From Spartobacteria bacterium (GTDB lineage Bacteria > Verrucomicrobiota > Verrucomicrobiia > Chthoniobacterales > Chthoniobacteraceae), in contig JAJPII010000047.1 in the NCBI GenBank assembly GCA_021324825.1, positions 62,001 to 126,000 on the forward strand: 64,000 bases of DNA. Direction: 5' to 3'. Each line of letters starts with the position of its first letter. Within the stretch, counting starts at the first letter, position 1. The notes beneath the pieces are model-generated. The model saw only the letters and a list, made by a program, of their open reading frames with translations, ran no database searches and was not told the origin of the DNA. Below, piece after piece: positions 36,601 through 45,997 of the stretch. The position numbers were made by a program, and so were the translations under genes.

Positions 36601-37793
36601 CCGTTCCGCGCGAGCCATTCCTTCGTCTCCGCCTCGATGGCGCGGTAAAAGGCGCAGCGCCGTTTGGCGAGCGCCGGCACGGTGTACTCGCGCGCCGTCC
36701 GCAGGCTGTGCTCCGCCATGCGATCCATGCGCGCGGGATCGGAGACAACGTCCTGGATGAGTTTCGCAAGCGCCTCGACGTCGTTGGGCGGGACCATCTC
36801 CTCCGGCGGAAGAAGTTCGGGTATGCCTCCTATGGTCGAGCCGATGCACGGCAGGCCCCGCGCCATCGCCTCGATCATCGCGCGCGGCACGCCTTCCTGC
36901 CGCGAGGGGAGGATGAAAAGATCGGCGGCGTCCAGGGCCTTGTAGACTTCGGGGCCGGCTTCGAGCCGCCCGAGAAAAGTCACGACATCCCCCAGTCCCA
37001 ACCCTTGCGCCATGGCGCGCACTTCTTCCAGATAGACGCCCGTCCCGACAAAGGTGAGCCGCAGCTTCAACCCGCGATCAAGGCATTGCCGCATCGCTTT
37101 CAACGAGATATCCGGCGCCTTGCTGTAATGGCTGAACGCCCCGACGCAAATGAGATGGAAGGCGCCCCGCCCTTCCGCGTAACGGCGCGGCTCCGCGGCC
37201 ACGGCGGACTCGGGCAGTTCCACGTTCGAGCAATACGTCGTAAACGTTCCGTTAACGGAGTGATACCGCTTCTGGAGAGCCTCCTTCGTCACGAAGGATG
37301 TCGCGCACGCCAACTCCACGTCCTCGCGCAGGCGGCGCGAAAAGAACCGGCGAAAGAACGGGCGCAACGGATGCTTGAGCGCGCCCGGCGAGAAGGTGTC
37401 GTACGGGTCGGCCATGACTTCAAGGCCGTACGGACGCCCCGGCGGCAGGTTCCTCCGGAAATCGCTCCCCCAGGGACACGGCGCCTGGATGAAGATCGCA
37501 TCCCGCGTCTGGGCGTGCCTCCGAAGCGCGTCGTGCAGGGGGAGGTAGCTTTTCAAATATTCGGCGAGGCCGATATAGAACGGAAGCGGCTCCGCGGCCA
37601 CGCCCGGCCCGGAAGCGGGCGAATACCCCTGCGGCGGCGCGGCGCAACGCTGCGCGCGAACGAGCAGGCGGACGGAATCGAAGACATCGAGAAACCGGGT
37701 GTAGGCTCCGTAGTGGTCGCTGGGGAGGAAGGCCCAGAGCTTTCCGTCCGGGGTGATGGCGAATCGGCCGGGGTTGGTTGCGAGCAGTATCAT
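36597..37793 (-). CDS. GT4-type glycosyltransferase
   Basis: This 398-residue GT-B enzyme has a C-terminal donor domain with VGAFSHYSKAPDISLKAM, VTFLGRLEAGPEVYKALDAADLFILPSRQEGVPRAMIEAMARGLPCI and GGIPELLP. The acceptor half has unusual Arg/Pro-rich insertions around residues 50-110. It overlaps its downstream neighbour by 4 bases and follows the GT2 gene by 7. It probably acts in repeat-unit assembly of the exopolysaccharide; sugar specificity is unknown. Confidence 0.9.
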   Translation of the reverse strand: MILLATNPGRFAITPDGKLWAFLPSDHYGAYTRFLDVFDSVRLLVRAQRCAAPPQGYSPASGPGVAAEPLPFYIGLAEYLKSYLPLHDALRRHAQTRDAIFIQAPCPWGSDFRRNLPPGRPYGLEVMADPYDTFSPGALKHPLRPFFRRFFSRRLREDVELACATSFVTKEALQKRYHSVNGTFTTYCSNVELPESAVAAEPRRYAEGRGAFHLICVGAFSHYSKAPDISLKAMRQCLDRGLKLRLTFVGTGVYLEEVRAMAQGLGLGDVVTFLGRLEAGPEVYKALDAADLFILPSRQEGVPRAMIEAMARGLPCIGSTIGGIPELLPPEEMVPPNDVEALAKLIQDVVSDPARMDRMAEHSLRTAREYTVPALAKRRCAFYRAIEAETKEWLARNG

Positions 37794-37800
37794 AGCTTTC

Positions 37801-38604
37801 CTATCGGCTCCCGAGTAGTTCGTGGCTGCGGGTCCAGCCCGCGGCGCGCAGGCGTTCGAGATACCGGGGGGCGTTCATCATGCGAAAGCGCCAGCGCGCC
37901 CACCGCATCTGCAAAGGCGTGGGAAGTTCGAGGATGCGGACGATCCTCTCCCATTCCTCGAGCAGAAGCGGCGTATCGCCGGAAAGCTGGCCCTGGCGGA
38001 TGCGAAAATGCGCGACCTCCCCGGGGTAGTAGCGAAAGGCGAACCCCGCGGCGATGGCGCGCACCCAGAAATCGAGATCGCCGCACAAGCGCAGCCCGGG
38101 ATTGAACCCTTCCAGTTCCGCCGCGGCAAGCCGGCTCGCAAGCGCGCCTTGCTGGGTAAAAATGCTGATGCGCTGCCGCAGCAGCGGACGGAAATACCGG
38201 GGGGATCTCTCGACGGTTTGCAGGCCGAGCGACGTGTCATCCTCGCGGACGTTCCGCACGTCGCCGTAGGCGATCACGCGCTCGTTGCCGGCCCGGCAAT
38301 GCTCGCGGATGACCTCTGCGGCGCGCGGCATCAGGAGATCGTCGTCATTGATATAGGTGAACCAGTCCCACTTCGCATCCGAGAAAAGCGCGCGGTTTAT
38401 CGCCCCGTACATACCGCCTTCGCGTCCCGCGTCGGCCACGACTTCGCAGTCGGGATAGAGGCCCGCGATGCGATCCGCCTCGCCCGGCGGGACCGCGAGG
38501 ACGTGCCGGAGATCGACCCGCGCGCGCAGGGACCGGACGGCCTCGACGCTCCCGGGCAAAAAGGGGGATGCGCCCAGCGTGGGAGTGACGACGAGCAACT
38601 TCAT
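37801..38604 (-). CDS. GT2-type glycosyltransferase
   Basis: This 267-residue GT-A enzyme begins MKLLVVTPTLGASPFLPGSVEAV. A variant of the family Asp motif is WDWFTYINDDDLLMPRAAEVI, and GALASRLAAAELEGFNPGLRLCGDLDFWVRA contains the conserved ED-like acceptor region. It is an inverting transferase acting on nucleotide sugars. Its start overlaps the stop of the next upstream gene by 4 bases. Confidence 0.88.
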   Translation of the reverse strand: MKLLVVTPTLGASPFLPGSVEAVRSLRARVDLRHVLAVPPGEADRIAGLYPDCEVVADAGREGGMYGAINRALFSDAKWDWFTYINDDDLLMPRAAEVIREHCRAGNERVIAYGDVRNVREDDTSLGLQTVERSPRYFRPLLRQRISIFTQQGALASRLAAAELEGFNPGLRLCGDLDFWVRAIAAGFAFRYYPGEVAHFRIRQGQLSGDTPLLLEEWERIVRILELPTPLQMRWARWRFRMMNAPRYLERLRAAGWTRSHELLGSR

Positions 38605-39521
38605 TTCAAAAGACGTTTCGAGACGCGGACGATTTTCGTATAGACCCTCTGGAGGAAGGTGGGCGGACGGTACATTTTGAACCAGGTCTCGCGGTCGAAG
38701 GCCGCGTCAACGGCGACGGCGTCGGGATGCGTCAACGGCCAGCGCATCGGGGAGGCCGGCTTTTTGTGGATGCCGAAAATATCGTCGGTCAGGTGGGTGC
38801 CGTCGGCCCGCAGGCCAAAATTCTGGATGAGACTCCGCGCCGGGACGATGCAAAGGCCGCCGCGCATCCAGCAGATCAGAAGCCATTGGATGTCCCATGC
38901 GTCCAGTTCGCTTAACGCGCGTTCGGCGTCGCGGATCCAGAGGCGCCGCTCCTGTTCGTTGAAACAATTTTCCCGGAAGCGCGCGGAGCGCTTGTAGGTT
39001 TCCCACTCCGGGAGCTTGGTGAGGTTGATGTCGTGGTGTTTCCAGGCGCGGCGCCATGTGGCCCAGCCCCAGGTGACGGGGTATTTGGAGAAGCTATAGC
39101 TTGGCGCTCCGGGCCGGGGGGCGGCGGGTCCGCGATACCCGGACACAACCATGACGCGTTCATCCTCCCGATAGCGTTCGAGCAACTCCTCGCAATAGCG
39201 GAAGAACGTGTCATCGGGAATGCAGTCGTCTTCCACGATGATTCCCTCCTCCTCGGTTTTGAAAAACCACGTTATCGCGGTGGCGACCCGATGCCCGGCG
39301 CCGAGGTTTTCCGCGGAGTAGTCGGTGAAAACCTCGCACGGCCAGCCGGCTTTCGCGGCGCATTCCCGCGCGGCGGCGCAGAGCGCTTCCTCGCCCCGGC
39401 CGGGGCGGGGCCCGTCGGCGGCGACGTAAAGCCGGGGCGGCTTGACCCGGCCCAGTATTTCCATCAACCGCTCGGTAAGGTCGGGGCGTTTAAAGATAAC
39501 GAGGAGTACCGCGGTGTGCAT
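38601..39521 (-). CDS. GT-A fold glycosyltransferase-like protein
   Basis: The start at 39521 gives MHTAVLLVIFKRPDLTERLM and 306 residues. The Asp motif is IIVEDDCIPDDTFFRYCEELL, and YPVTWGWATWRRAWKHHD is a hallmark of a family of hemolytic-protein HlpA-like or GNT-I-like transferases in polysaccharide loci. Upstream in-frame sequence overlaps the previous gene and is excluded. TGATG joins the preceding stop and this start, so translation is coupled. Sugar specificity is unknown. Confidence 0.86.
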   Translation of the reverse strand: MHTAVLLVIFKRPDLTERLMEILGRVKPPRLYVAADGPRPGRGEEALCAAARECAAKAGWPCEVFTDYSAENLGAGHRVATAITWFFKTEEEGIIVEDDCIPDDTFFRYCEELLERYREDERVMVVSGYRGPAAPRPGAPSYSFSKYPVTWGWATWRRAWKHHDINLTKLPEWETYKRSARFRENCFNEQERRLWIRDAERALSELDAWDIQWLLICWMRGGLCIVPARSLIQNFGLRADGTHLTDDIFGIHKKPASPMRWPLTHPDAVAVDAAFDRETWFKMYRPPTFLQRVYTKIVRVSKRLLK

Positions 39522-40720
39522 CAACGTGTTAAATCCGCATAGAGAAGAGCATGCCGCGCGCCGATTTCCGCCGGAAGATGCTTTTCGAGAACACCGGCCC
39601 GTCCCCGCCGGCCCAGCGCCTCGCCGTTTGCGGAGAGAACCCATGCGATCCCCCGCGCCAGCGCCTGGGCGTCGAACGGCTCGGCCAGGAAGCCGTTTTC
39701 CTGGTGAACGATGAGATCGGGCATGCCGCCGATGGCGAACGCCACGCACGGCGTGCCGCAGGAAAGCGCCTCGAGGACGGTGTTTGGCAGATTTTCCTGC
39801 AACGAAGGCGCCACAAACACGTCCGCCGCGTTGTATGCCAGGGCCAGCGACACCTCGTCGCGCAGGCGGCCAAGCGAATGCCAGACCGACCCGCCCTCCT
39901 CGCGGCGGCCGCGGCTCCCCTCGCCAAACAGGAGAAACTCCGGCCTCGGGGAGAGCTTCTCCAACTCCGGCAGCGCTTTTACGAGAAGGTCGTACCCCTT
40001 GCGAGGCTCCGTCCTCGGATTCACCGCCCCGAAAAGCGCCAGCGGCCGGTCCTGCGGCAGGTTCAGGATCTCGCGCGCACGCGCCTTCCCGACCGGCTTG
40101 AACAGCGCGGTATCAAGGCAATTCGGGATGACTTCGATCCTCCGGTTCCGGAAAAGCGCGCTCCGCCGGGCTTCCTCCGCCATCCAGCGGCTCGGCGCCA
40201 CCAGCGTCAGGTCGACGCCGTTCCACGCCTTCTCCTTGCGGCGGAAGACGCGCCGGGAGAGATCGTTCTCCCTGGCGGATCGGAGCGCGGGGCAGCATCC
40301 GCACGCGCCGATGAAGCGTCCGCAACCGGCGTCGTAGAAACAGCCGCCCGTGAACGGCCACATATCGTGCAAAGTCCAGACGATGGGCCGCCGCACTCCC
40401 CGCAACGCCGCTATATCCAGGAAGCCGCTGCCGATCCAGTGAAGATGGATGACATCCGCGACCGTCCGGCGCAACGCGCCGTTTGGCGTCAGCGCGGCGG
40501 AGAACAGGGCGTCGCAGCGCGGCGCCAGGATTTTCACCAGCGCGCGATCCAGTACGGGCCGGACAAGCCCGGACGCCTTTTGCATGCGCGTTTGCCCCGA
40601 TTCTTTCTCCAGGATGCACAGGGACGATTCGTGCCCGAGATCGACAAGCGATTGGTTGAGCCTCATGGCCGCCGCCGCCGCGCCCCCGGTTTCCTGTGTG
40701 TTGAAATGGACGATCTTCAT
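39521..40720 (-). CDS. GT4-type glycosyltransferase
   Basis: This 399-residue GT-B enzyme starts MKIVHFNTQETGGAAAAAMRLNQ, where the Gly-rich acceptor loop follows the first strand. WTLHDMWPFTGGCFYDAGC has a Cys-rich stretch also common in this subfamily. The donor half has LFGAVNPRTEPRKGYDLLVKAL and the catalytic-type region ADVFVAPSLQENLPNTVLEALSCGTPCV. Its start overlaps the stop of the neighbouring gene at 40717. It is part of the glycosyltransferase half of the locus. Confidence 0.9.
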   Translation of the reverse strand: MKIVHFNTQETGGAAAAAMRLNQSLVDLGHESSLCILEKESGQTRMQKASGLVRPVLDRALVKILAPRCDALFSAALTPNGALRRTVADVIHLHWIGSGFLDIAALRGVRRPIVWTLHDMWPFTGGCFYDAGCGRFIGACGCCPALRSARENDLSRRVFRRKEKAWNGVDLTLVAPSRWMAEEARRSALFRNRRIEVIPNCLDTALFKPVGKARAREILNLPQDRPLALFGAVNPRTEPRKGYDLLVKALPELEKLSPRPEFLLFGEGSRGRREEGGSVWHSLGRLRDEVSLALAYNAADVFVAPSLQENLPNTVLEALSCGTPCVAFAIGGMPDLIVHQENGFLAEPFDAQALARGIAWVLSANGEALGRRGRAGVLEKHLPAEIGARHALLYADLTR

Positions 40721-41886
40721 TCCGCGGCGGCGAGAAGCGCGCCAAGCTGTTCTTCAAAACGCTCGAGGGAATGCTCCCGCATGTATCCCTCGAAATCCCG
40801 GGGAGCGTCCGGTTCCCTTCGCAACGCGCGCAGCGCCGCGAGCGATTCCTCCTCATTTCTTTCCTCCACCACCGCGCCGAGCGAAAATCGCCGCACCCAT
40901 TCCTCCATGCAATAGCCGCGGCTCACGACGATGGGCCGGCGGAACCGGGCCGCTTTGCCGATGAGGTTGCTGCTGTGCCGGAAATCGTGGTAGGCGGCAT
41001 AGACGATGTCCGAAGCCGCGATGAGTTGGTCGAACGCGCTGTCGGTCTCGATCTTCCCGAATCGCAAGAGGCAATTTTCCGGCGGACGCGCGAGCGCTTC
41101 CTCCCAGAGGGCCTGTTCTTCCGGGGTGAAGGTATCGCGCCCGAAGCGGCCCGCGAACACGAAGAAGAATTCCGTCACATCCGGACGGCGCGCCAGACGA
41201 AGCAGAGTCGCGATGCCCTTGCGTTGGGTCAGCGCCCCGGCGGATACAACGACGGAGCGATCCCCGGCGCGCGCGCGAATCTCCTCGATCCACGGCGCGG
41301 AGGGAGATTTCTCCGAGGGGATGATGAAATCCGGGAAGGGGATGACCGGTTTCGAGACGAGGTATCTCCGCAGCCCTTCGGCGGCGCCGTGATCGAGGAC
41401 GGCCACGGCGCGGCAGTTCCGTGCGCGCAGGCAGGAATCGGAACGCGGGCGGCGCGGGTTTCCCTTGGTGCGTTCGTAGCCGGGGTGAAAGTAGAGCGCG
41501 GCCCACGGGTGGGGAAAGAGCCAGTCCACCAGCCGGGGCGTCACGCCGAATTCGAAGAGACCGTCGAACATCGCGAAGAAAACGAGACCGGGTTTGGACT
41601 TGATCGCGCGGGCCGTCGCGCGCCAGCGCAGCAGCGCCTCGGCGGCATTGCGCAAGCGCGGGAACGGGATGCGCGGCAGGCGGGGCCGGCCCACGAAGCC
41701 CGCGGTAAACGGAGCGCCGGGCGCAACACGGGCGATCTCGCGCACCATCCAGTCCGGCTCCGGGCAGAGGCAATGGACGCCGCAACCGGCGTTGAGAAAA
41801 CTGCGCGCGAACTGGAGCAGCCACGCCTGGTGATGGCCGCTCATGACGAAATCGACCAGCACCACGTATGACCTGGAGCGTGTCAT
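40717..41886 (-). CDS. GT4-like glycosyltransferase, first gene downstream of repeat copy C
   Basis: The ATG at 41886 gives 389 residues beginning MTRSRSYVVLVDFVMSGHHQAW. This ATG lies inside the terminal inverted repeat of copy C. GTG codons at 41865 or 41862 are alternative starts just before the first strand. The C-terminal half has VVSAGALTQRKGIATLLRLA and ASDIVYAAYHDFRHSSNLIGKAARFRRPIVVSRGY, a GT-B donor domain with a less typical catalytic segment. It follows the acyltransferase gene across the repeat and leads the six-gene glycosyltransferase run. Confidence 0.8.
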   Translation of the reverse strand: MTRSRSYVVLVDFVMSGHHQAWLLQFARSFLNAGCGVHCLCPEPDWMVREIARVAPGAPFTAGFVGRPRLPRIPFPRLRNAAEALLRWRATARAIKSKPGLVFFAMFDGLFEFGVTPRLVDWLFPHPWAALYFHPGYERTKGNPRRPRSDSCLRARNCRAVAVLDHGAAEGLRRYLVSKPVIPFPDFIIPSEKSPSAPWIEEIRARAGDRSVVVSAGALTQRKGIATLLRLARRPDVTEFFFVFAGRFGRDTFTPEEQALWEEALARPPENCLLRFGKIETDSAFDQLIAASDIVYAAYHDFRHSSNLIGKAARFRRPIVVSRGYCMEEWVRRFSLGAVVEERNEEESLAALRALRREPDAPRDFEGYMREHSLERFEEQLGALLAAAE

Positions 41887-42013
41887 GCGCTTTTGCCCGC
41901 TCTTGGTTGCCGCCTGGAGACCTGGCGCCATTGCCTCCCGCTCCAGGCGGCTGGCACAGCCGCCTCTACAGCGACAGCGCCGCCGCCCTGCGTGAAAAGC
42001 GCATGACCCGCTC
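41876..42013 (-). repeat. MITE-like dispersed repeat, copy C (terminal inverted repeats)
   Basis: This 138-bp element lies between acyltransferase and glycosyltransferase genes. Its ends are 19-bp terminal inverted repeats, GAGCGTGTCATGCGCTTTT at 41876-41894 and its complement at 41995-42013, with 18 of 19 matching. The interior holds the shared palindromic core AGGCGGCTGGCACAGCC and a GGAGCGGGAG-type middle, aligning with copy A on the opposite strand. It overlaps the start codon of one gene and the stop codon of the other. It has no coding capacity of its own. Confidence 0.85.
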
Positions 42014-43128
42014 TAGACGGCTCTCTCATGCTTTACGGAGAAGGGCGCCGGTTCGTCCAGCAATGCGATGAGTCGTTTGCCGAGTTCCTGGCCCGGCAAT
42101 TCGACGAGGTGATACGTGACGGTCGAGACCGCAAGGGTGACGATGAAGACGACGGCCAGCAGGAGGAGAAAATGCGCCGGACCCTGCAGGCGGCCCACGA
42201 GAAGGTCGCAAGGGTGAACGAGAGCGAAGTGCGTGAGGTACGCGCTGTAGCTGACCTTGCCCGCGTGGCGCATCAAGGGATTAACGAGCAGAAACACCGG
42301 ACGTTGGGCCAGGCCGCAGGCGAGCAATCCGAAGGAGACCGCGAGGATGTCATGCACCGGCAGCCACTCCCCCTTCAGGAACGTCCCGACCGACCCGACG
42401 GCAAAAGCCGCGCCCAGAAACAGCCAGGGAGAAAGCGACGGTTTTCCCTTCAGGAAAAAATAGACGGCGAGTCCGACGCCAAAGACGGGCAGTTGCGCGG
42501 GAAGCCAGAGATACAGGAACGCCTCGACGAGATAGAACTGCGCGGGGGGATAACGCGCCGCGAGGACGGGCAGCATCCAATGCCTTAGCGCGACGCCGAA
42601 AACGAATGCGAGCAGGCAGAAAAGAGCCGCCTGCCGCCCGGAGCGGATCGTTACGAAGAGAAGCGGCAGCAGCAGGTAGAAGCTCATCTCGACGGCAATG
42701 GACCACCCGCCCGGAACGACGCTGTTGATCGTGACGGGATTCCAGCCGTGGACGAACGCGGCGGTCGCGGCGACCATCCCGGCGGTGATGCCGTCGGGCG
42801 CCCAATATCCCGGCCCGAACCCGTCCAGGAACAGGTAAAATACGATCGCGAGCCAGAACATGGGGGCGATGCGGAAGAAGCGCCGGATGAAGAAAGCCGC
42901 GAGCGGGCGTTTGTCCTTCTTCCAGCGGGAATGCATCGAAAGAAAAAGCGTGAGCGCGGAGAGGACGTAAAAGAGTTGCACGCCGTACTGCCCCCGCCAT
43001 GTGAGATGCCCGAGAAGCCTGCCGGGCGCGGCCTCATGCGCCGCGTGAATGACGAGCACGGCGAGGAACGCCCACCCGCGCAAGGCGTCGATATATTCAA
43101 AGCGCCGGATGGACGTTTCTACCGGCAT
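42013..43128 (-). CDS. Acyltransferase 3 family membrane protein
   Basis: The start at 43128 gives 371 residues beginning MPVETSIRRFEYIDALRGWAF. R-x-x-DALRG with an early helix is the acyltransferase-3 signature, and about ten membrane helices follow. FFIRRFFRIAPMFWLAI contains the conserved R/FFRI motif and GGWSIAVEMSFYLLLPLL the expected Glu. It adds O-acetyl or similar groups to the sugar on the membrane. Its stop TAG lies in repeat copy C. It overlaps the ligase gene by 10 bases. Confidence 0.92.
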   Translation of the reverse strand: MPVETSIRRFEYIDALRGWAFLAVLVIHAAHEAAPGRLLGHLTWRGQYGVQLFYVLSALTLFLSMHSRWKKDKRPLAAFFIRRFFRIAPMFWLAIVFYLFLDGFGPGYWAPDGITAGMVAATAAFVHGWNPVTINSVVPGGWSIAVEMSFYLLLPLLFVTIRSGRQAALFCLLAFVFGVALRHWMLPVLAARYPPAQFYLVEAFLYLWLPAQLPVFGVGLAVYFFLKGKPSLSPWLFLGAAFAVGSVGTFLKGEWLPVHDILAVSFGLLACGLAQRPVFLLVNPLMRHAGKVSYSAYLTHFALVHPCDLLVGRLQGPAHFLLLLAVVFIVTLAVSTVTYHLVELPGQELGKRLIALLDEPAPFSVKHERAV

Positions 43129-44453
43129 ATCCTCCCCAGGCCGCGCCGGCGCACTTCGGCGAAGACGCCGAGCGAAATCCCCGCGCCGATGAAGTAGTAA
43201 TGGTCGTAACCCCCGCTCATGGAGAGGATGAGCGCCCACCCGAGCAGGCCGGGCAGCGTCACCAAAAGCGCCGTCCTCATGAAAGGATGGAGCGAGCGCG
43301 GAAAGAGAATGGCCTGGACGAACTTGACCGGCAGAATGCCGTAGAAGAACCCGGCGATGGCAAGGAACGGCAGGATGCCGAACTTCAGCAGGAAACCGAA
43401 GACGCCGATGTGAAGCGTTATCGAGGTGTAGTCGAAGATCGACTCGAACGCGAAGCCGAGGCCGCCGCCGGTCAGGCCCTTTACGAGGCCGAGCTGGCGG
43501 ATCGCGTCGCTCAGTTCGACGAACCGGTCCACGCCGCTGTCGATGTCCTCGGCGTTCCAGCGATCCGCCATGACGGTGCTTCCGGTGAACGCCAGGCCCA
43601 GGAACGTGGCCGCCACCAGCACGACCGCCAGCCCCACGAGGGCCGCGATCCAGACGGCCTTCCCCCCGACGCGCAGGCCGATGATTTCCCGGTTCCGTTT
43701 GAAAAGGAGGCTGGGCAGCGCAAACGCGCAGACCGCCAGCAGCGCGAGCGCCAGGCTGCGCGTCGCGCTCACCATGACGGCGGAATAGAAAAAGACGCCC
43801 AGCGCCGCGAGTGCCCCGCCGAGGTAAAAGATGTTTTTCAACGCGCAGAGGCTGAGAGTCAGCCCCAGGAGGAGGATCATCATCCCCGAGTAGTTGAAGA
43901 CATTCAGGTCCCACACGCGGGTGTTTCCGAGGTAGGCGTTGTTGTCCATGGTTCCCCGCGCGGCATCGGCGCTGAGGAAGAGAACGGCCCCCGCGAGGAG
44001 GGTGGCCGCAAGAATATGGAGGCACGGATGCCGCGCCTTCATGATGAGGTGAAAGATTCCCAGGCCGGCGAAGCCCCACAGCCAGATGCGCACATCCTCG
44101 CGTATCCAGCTTAAATCATTCCTCCACGCGAGGCCCAGGAAGAGGTACGCGGCGAGCAAGCCGAGACAGAGCAGGCCGGTCCTGCCGAGCACCGCGAGGC
44201 GAAATTCGAGGTTCGTCGCGAAGGCGAATCCCAGGATCAACACGAAGGCGATATCCGGCGGAGGCATGCCAAAAATCCTGACCTCATCGACCTCCTCCAC
44301 GCCGTGGATCATGCCGATGTTGATCCAGTCGGGATAAATGAAGAGGCCGATCGCCAGATAGACGACCGCCAGCCCCATCCACGCCACGAGCGTCGCATTG
44401 CCGGGGACGGAGGATGCGTCGCGCCGATGCAACTCCAGGGCCTCTTCTCTCAT
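43119..44453 (-). CDS. O-antigen ligase/Wzy-type polymerase
   Basis: The start at 44453 (MREEALELHRRDASSV) gives a 444-residue protein with about 10-12 membrane helices and a large loop. That loop sits around the segment with VMADRWNAEDIDSGVDRFVELSDAIRQLG. The helix pattern and a following GGGLGFAF are typical of the O-antigen ligase/Wzy family. It polymerises or ligates lipid-linked repeat units on the periplasmic side. It is coupled to the flippase (ATGA at 44450-44453) and to the acyltransferase. Wzy and WaaL roles cannot be separated by sequence alone. Confidence 0.84.
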   Translation of the reverse strand: MREEALELHRRDASSVPGNATLVAWMGLAVVYLAIGLFIYPDWINIGMIHGVEEVDEVRIFGMPPPDIAFVLILGFAFATNLEFRLAVLGRTGLLCLGLLAAYLFLGLAWRNDLSWIREDVRIWLWGFAGLGIFHLIMKARHPCLHILAATLLAGAVLFLSADAARGTMDNNAYLGNTRVWDLNVFNYSGMMILLLGLTLSLCALKNIFYLGGALAALGVFFYSAVMVSATRSLALALLAVCAFALPSLLFKRNREIIGLRVGGKAVWIAALVGLAVVLVAATFLGLAFTGSTVMADRWNAEDIDSGVDRFVELSDAIRQLGLVKGLTGGGLGFAFESIFDYTSITLHIGVFGFLLKFGILPFLAIAGFFYGILPVKFVQAILFPRSLHPFMRTALLVTLPGLLGWALILSMSGGYDHYYFIGAGISLGVFAEVRRRGLGRICR

Positions 44454-45997
44454 GCGGCCCGGCCGAAGATCATCGTCATGGCAGGGGAGGGAAAGCCGCG
44501 GGTGACGCGCTCGGCGGCGCGGCGCAACGTGGCCGGGGCTTCGCTCGCGGGGAAGAGGAGACGCTCCAGCCGCACCACAAGCGGCAGGAAGAGGACGCCG
44601 CAAGCCGCGCCGCAGGCGAGCCGGACGGCGAGGCCGGGCCCGACGTACAGCCACGCCAGCAGCGCGATGACGTAAAAGGCGAGCGGCGCCATCATCGGCT
44701 GGAAGATGCGCAGCGGCGCATCCCGCAACGCCACGTTTTTCCACAGGGCGGCATAGAAGAGCACGACGGATATGGCGATGCCGAACTGGCCGCAGATCGC
44801 GCCCGTAAAGCCGAACAGGCGCCCCAGGAAATACATGGGGATGAGGACGCCCAGAGAACTGCCGACCTGGAAAAGGGTGACCAGCCGCACGCGGTCCAGC
44901 GCATACGCGAAATTCCACGGCACGATGCTCTGGGCGTGGATGATCCCGACAAAGGAGAAGATGAGGATATAGAGGCTGATGCGCGTGCCGAAATGTTTGC
45001 CGACGAGGAGATCGAGCACGGGCGGTCCGAGAAGGATCATGGTCGAGTAGAGCCAGATCGAGAGCACCGAGATGAACCAGCGGATCTTCGGCTCGATGCG
45101 ATCCATCAAGGCGATCTTGGCGTCCCCTTCCCCGCAAAGCATGGGGAAAAGATACGCAGCCTGGCCGACGAGAATCTGGTGGGAGATTTCGTAGCCGCGC
45201 TTGCCCATGGTGTAGAGCGGGAGCGCCGCGCTGCCAAAGAGAGAGGTCATCAGCACGCGGTCCATCTGGTCGAGCAACATGGTGCCGATGGAGGTCAGGT
45301 ACGTCCACCGCCCCAGCCGCCACAAGGAAAAGAACGTTGTCCCATTCCACGCTGGGATCGGCAGGAACCCGATTTGCCGCGCGACCAGGCGCGCCAGCAC
45401 GGTGAAGTTCACGATCGCCAGGGACGCGGTGATCATTCCCGAAGTGAGGATGGTGGGCCACGCGCGCAGGACGAAGATGCCGAGAAGCCCGCTCGCGAGG
45501 TCGAAGGCGAGATTGCGCGTCGTGAGGAAATCGTAACGCTGGTACGCCTCGAGGATGGTCATCATGCATCCGGAGAGATGGCGCAGGGCGACCGCTAGGC
45601 CGATAAGCCCGCAGAAGAGGCGCGCGGTATTCGGATCGCCCGCATACTTCGCCCACCGGATGAGCCACGGCGCGCCCAGCAGAAGAATGACGAGAATAAG
45701 GAGGCCGAAGGTGATCGAGACGCCGACGAGCGTCCCTACGATGCGCCGGATGGCGGCGTCATCCTTCCTAGCTTGGGCTTCGGCCAGGTAACGGATGCCC
45801 GCCGCGCCGAAGCCGAGGCCGGCGATGCCCGCGGTCATGGAGGTCAGGGTCGTCATCGCAAGGACGAACCCCGCGTCGCCCAGGCCGAGCCAGCGAACGG
45901 TCAGCCCCGCGAAAAGGACGTTCAGGAGGGCGCTGCCCGCCGAGCCGACGCCCGTCCAGATGCTGTTCTTGACGACCCTGTGGAAGAACGCGCTCAC
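44450..45997 (-). CDS. Wzx-type polysaccharide flippase
   Basis: The GTG at 45997 overlaps the Wzc stop (GTGA) and gives 515 residues with about 12-14 membrane helices. The N-terminus (SAFFHRVVKNSIWTGVGSAGSALLNVLF) and the GLGDAGFVLAMTTLTSM and YFLGRLFGFTGAICGQFGIA segments fit the MATE/MOP polysaccharide transporter family. It moves the lipid-linked repeat unit across the inner membrane. The stretch beyond 45997 in this frame is a shadow of the Wzc kinase domain. Confidence 0.9.
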   Translation of the reverse strand: MSAFFHRVVKNSIWTGVGSAGSALLNVLFAGLTVRWLGLGDAGFVLAMTTLTSMTAGIAGLGFGAAGIRYLAEAQARKDDAAIRRIVGTLVGVSITFGLLILVILLLGAPWLIRWAKYAGDPNTARLFCGLIGLAVALRHLSGCMMTILEAYQRYDFLTTRNLAFDLASGLLGIFVLRAWPTILTSGMITASLAIVNFTVLARLVARQIGFLPIPAWNGTTFFSLWRLGRWTYLTSIGTMLLDQMDRVLMTSLFGSAALPLYTMGKRGYEISHQILVGQAAYLFPMLCGEGDAKIALMDRIEPKIRWFISVLSIWLYSTMILLGPPVLDLLVGKHFGTRISLYILIFSFVGIIHAQSIVPWNFAYALDRVRLVTLFQVGSSLGVLIPMYFLGRLFGFTGAICGQFGIAISVVLFYAALWKNVALRDAPLRIFQPMMAPLAFYVIALLAWLYVGPGLAVRLACGAACGVLFLPLVVRLERLLFPASEAPATLRRAAERVTRGFPSPAMTMIFGRAA

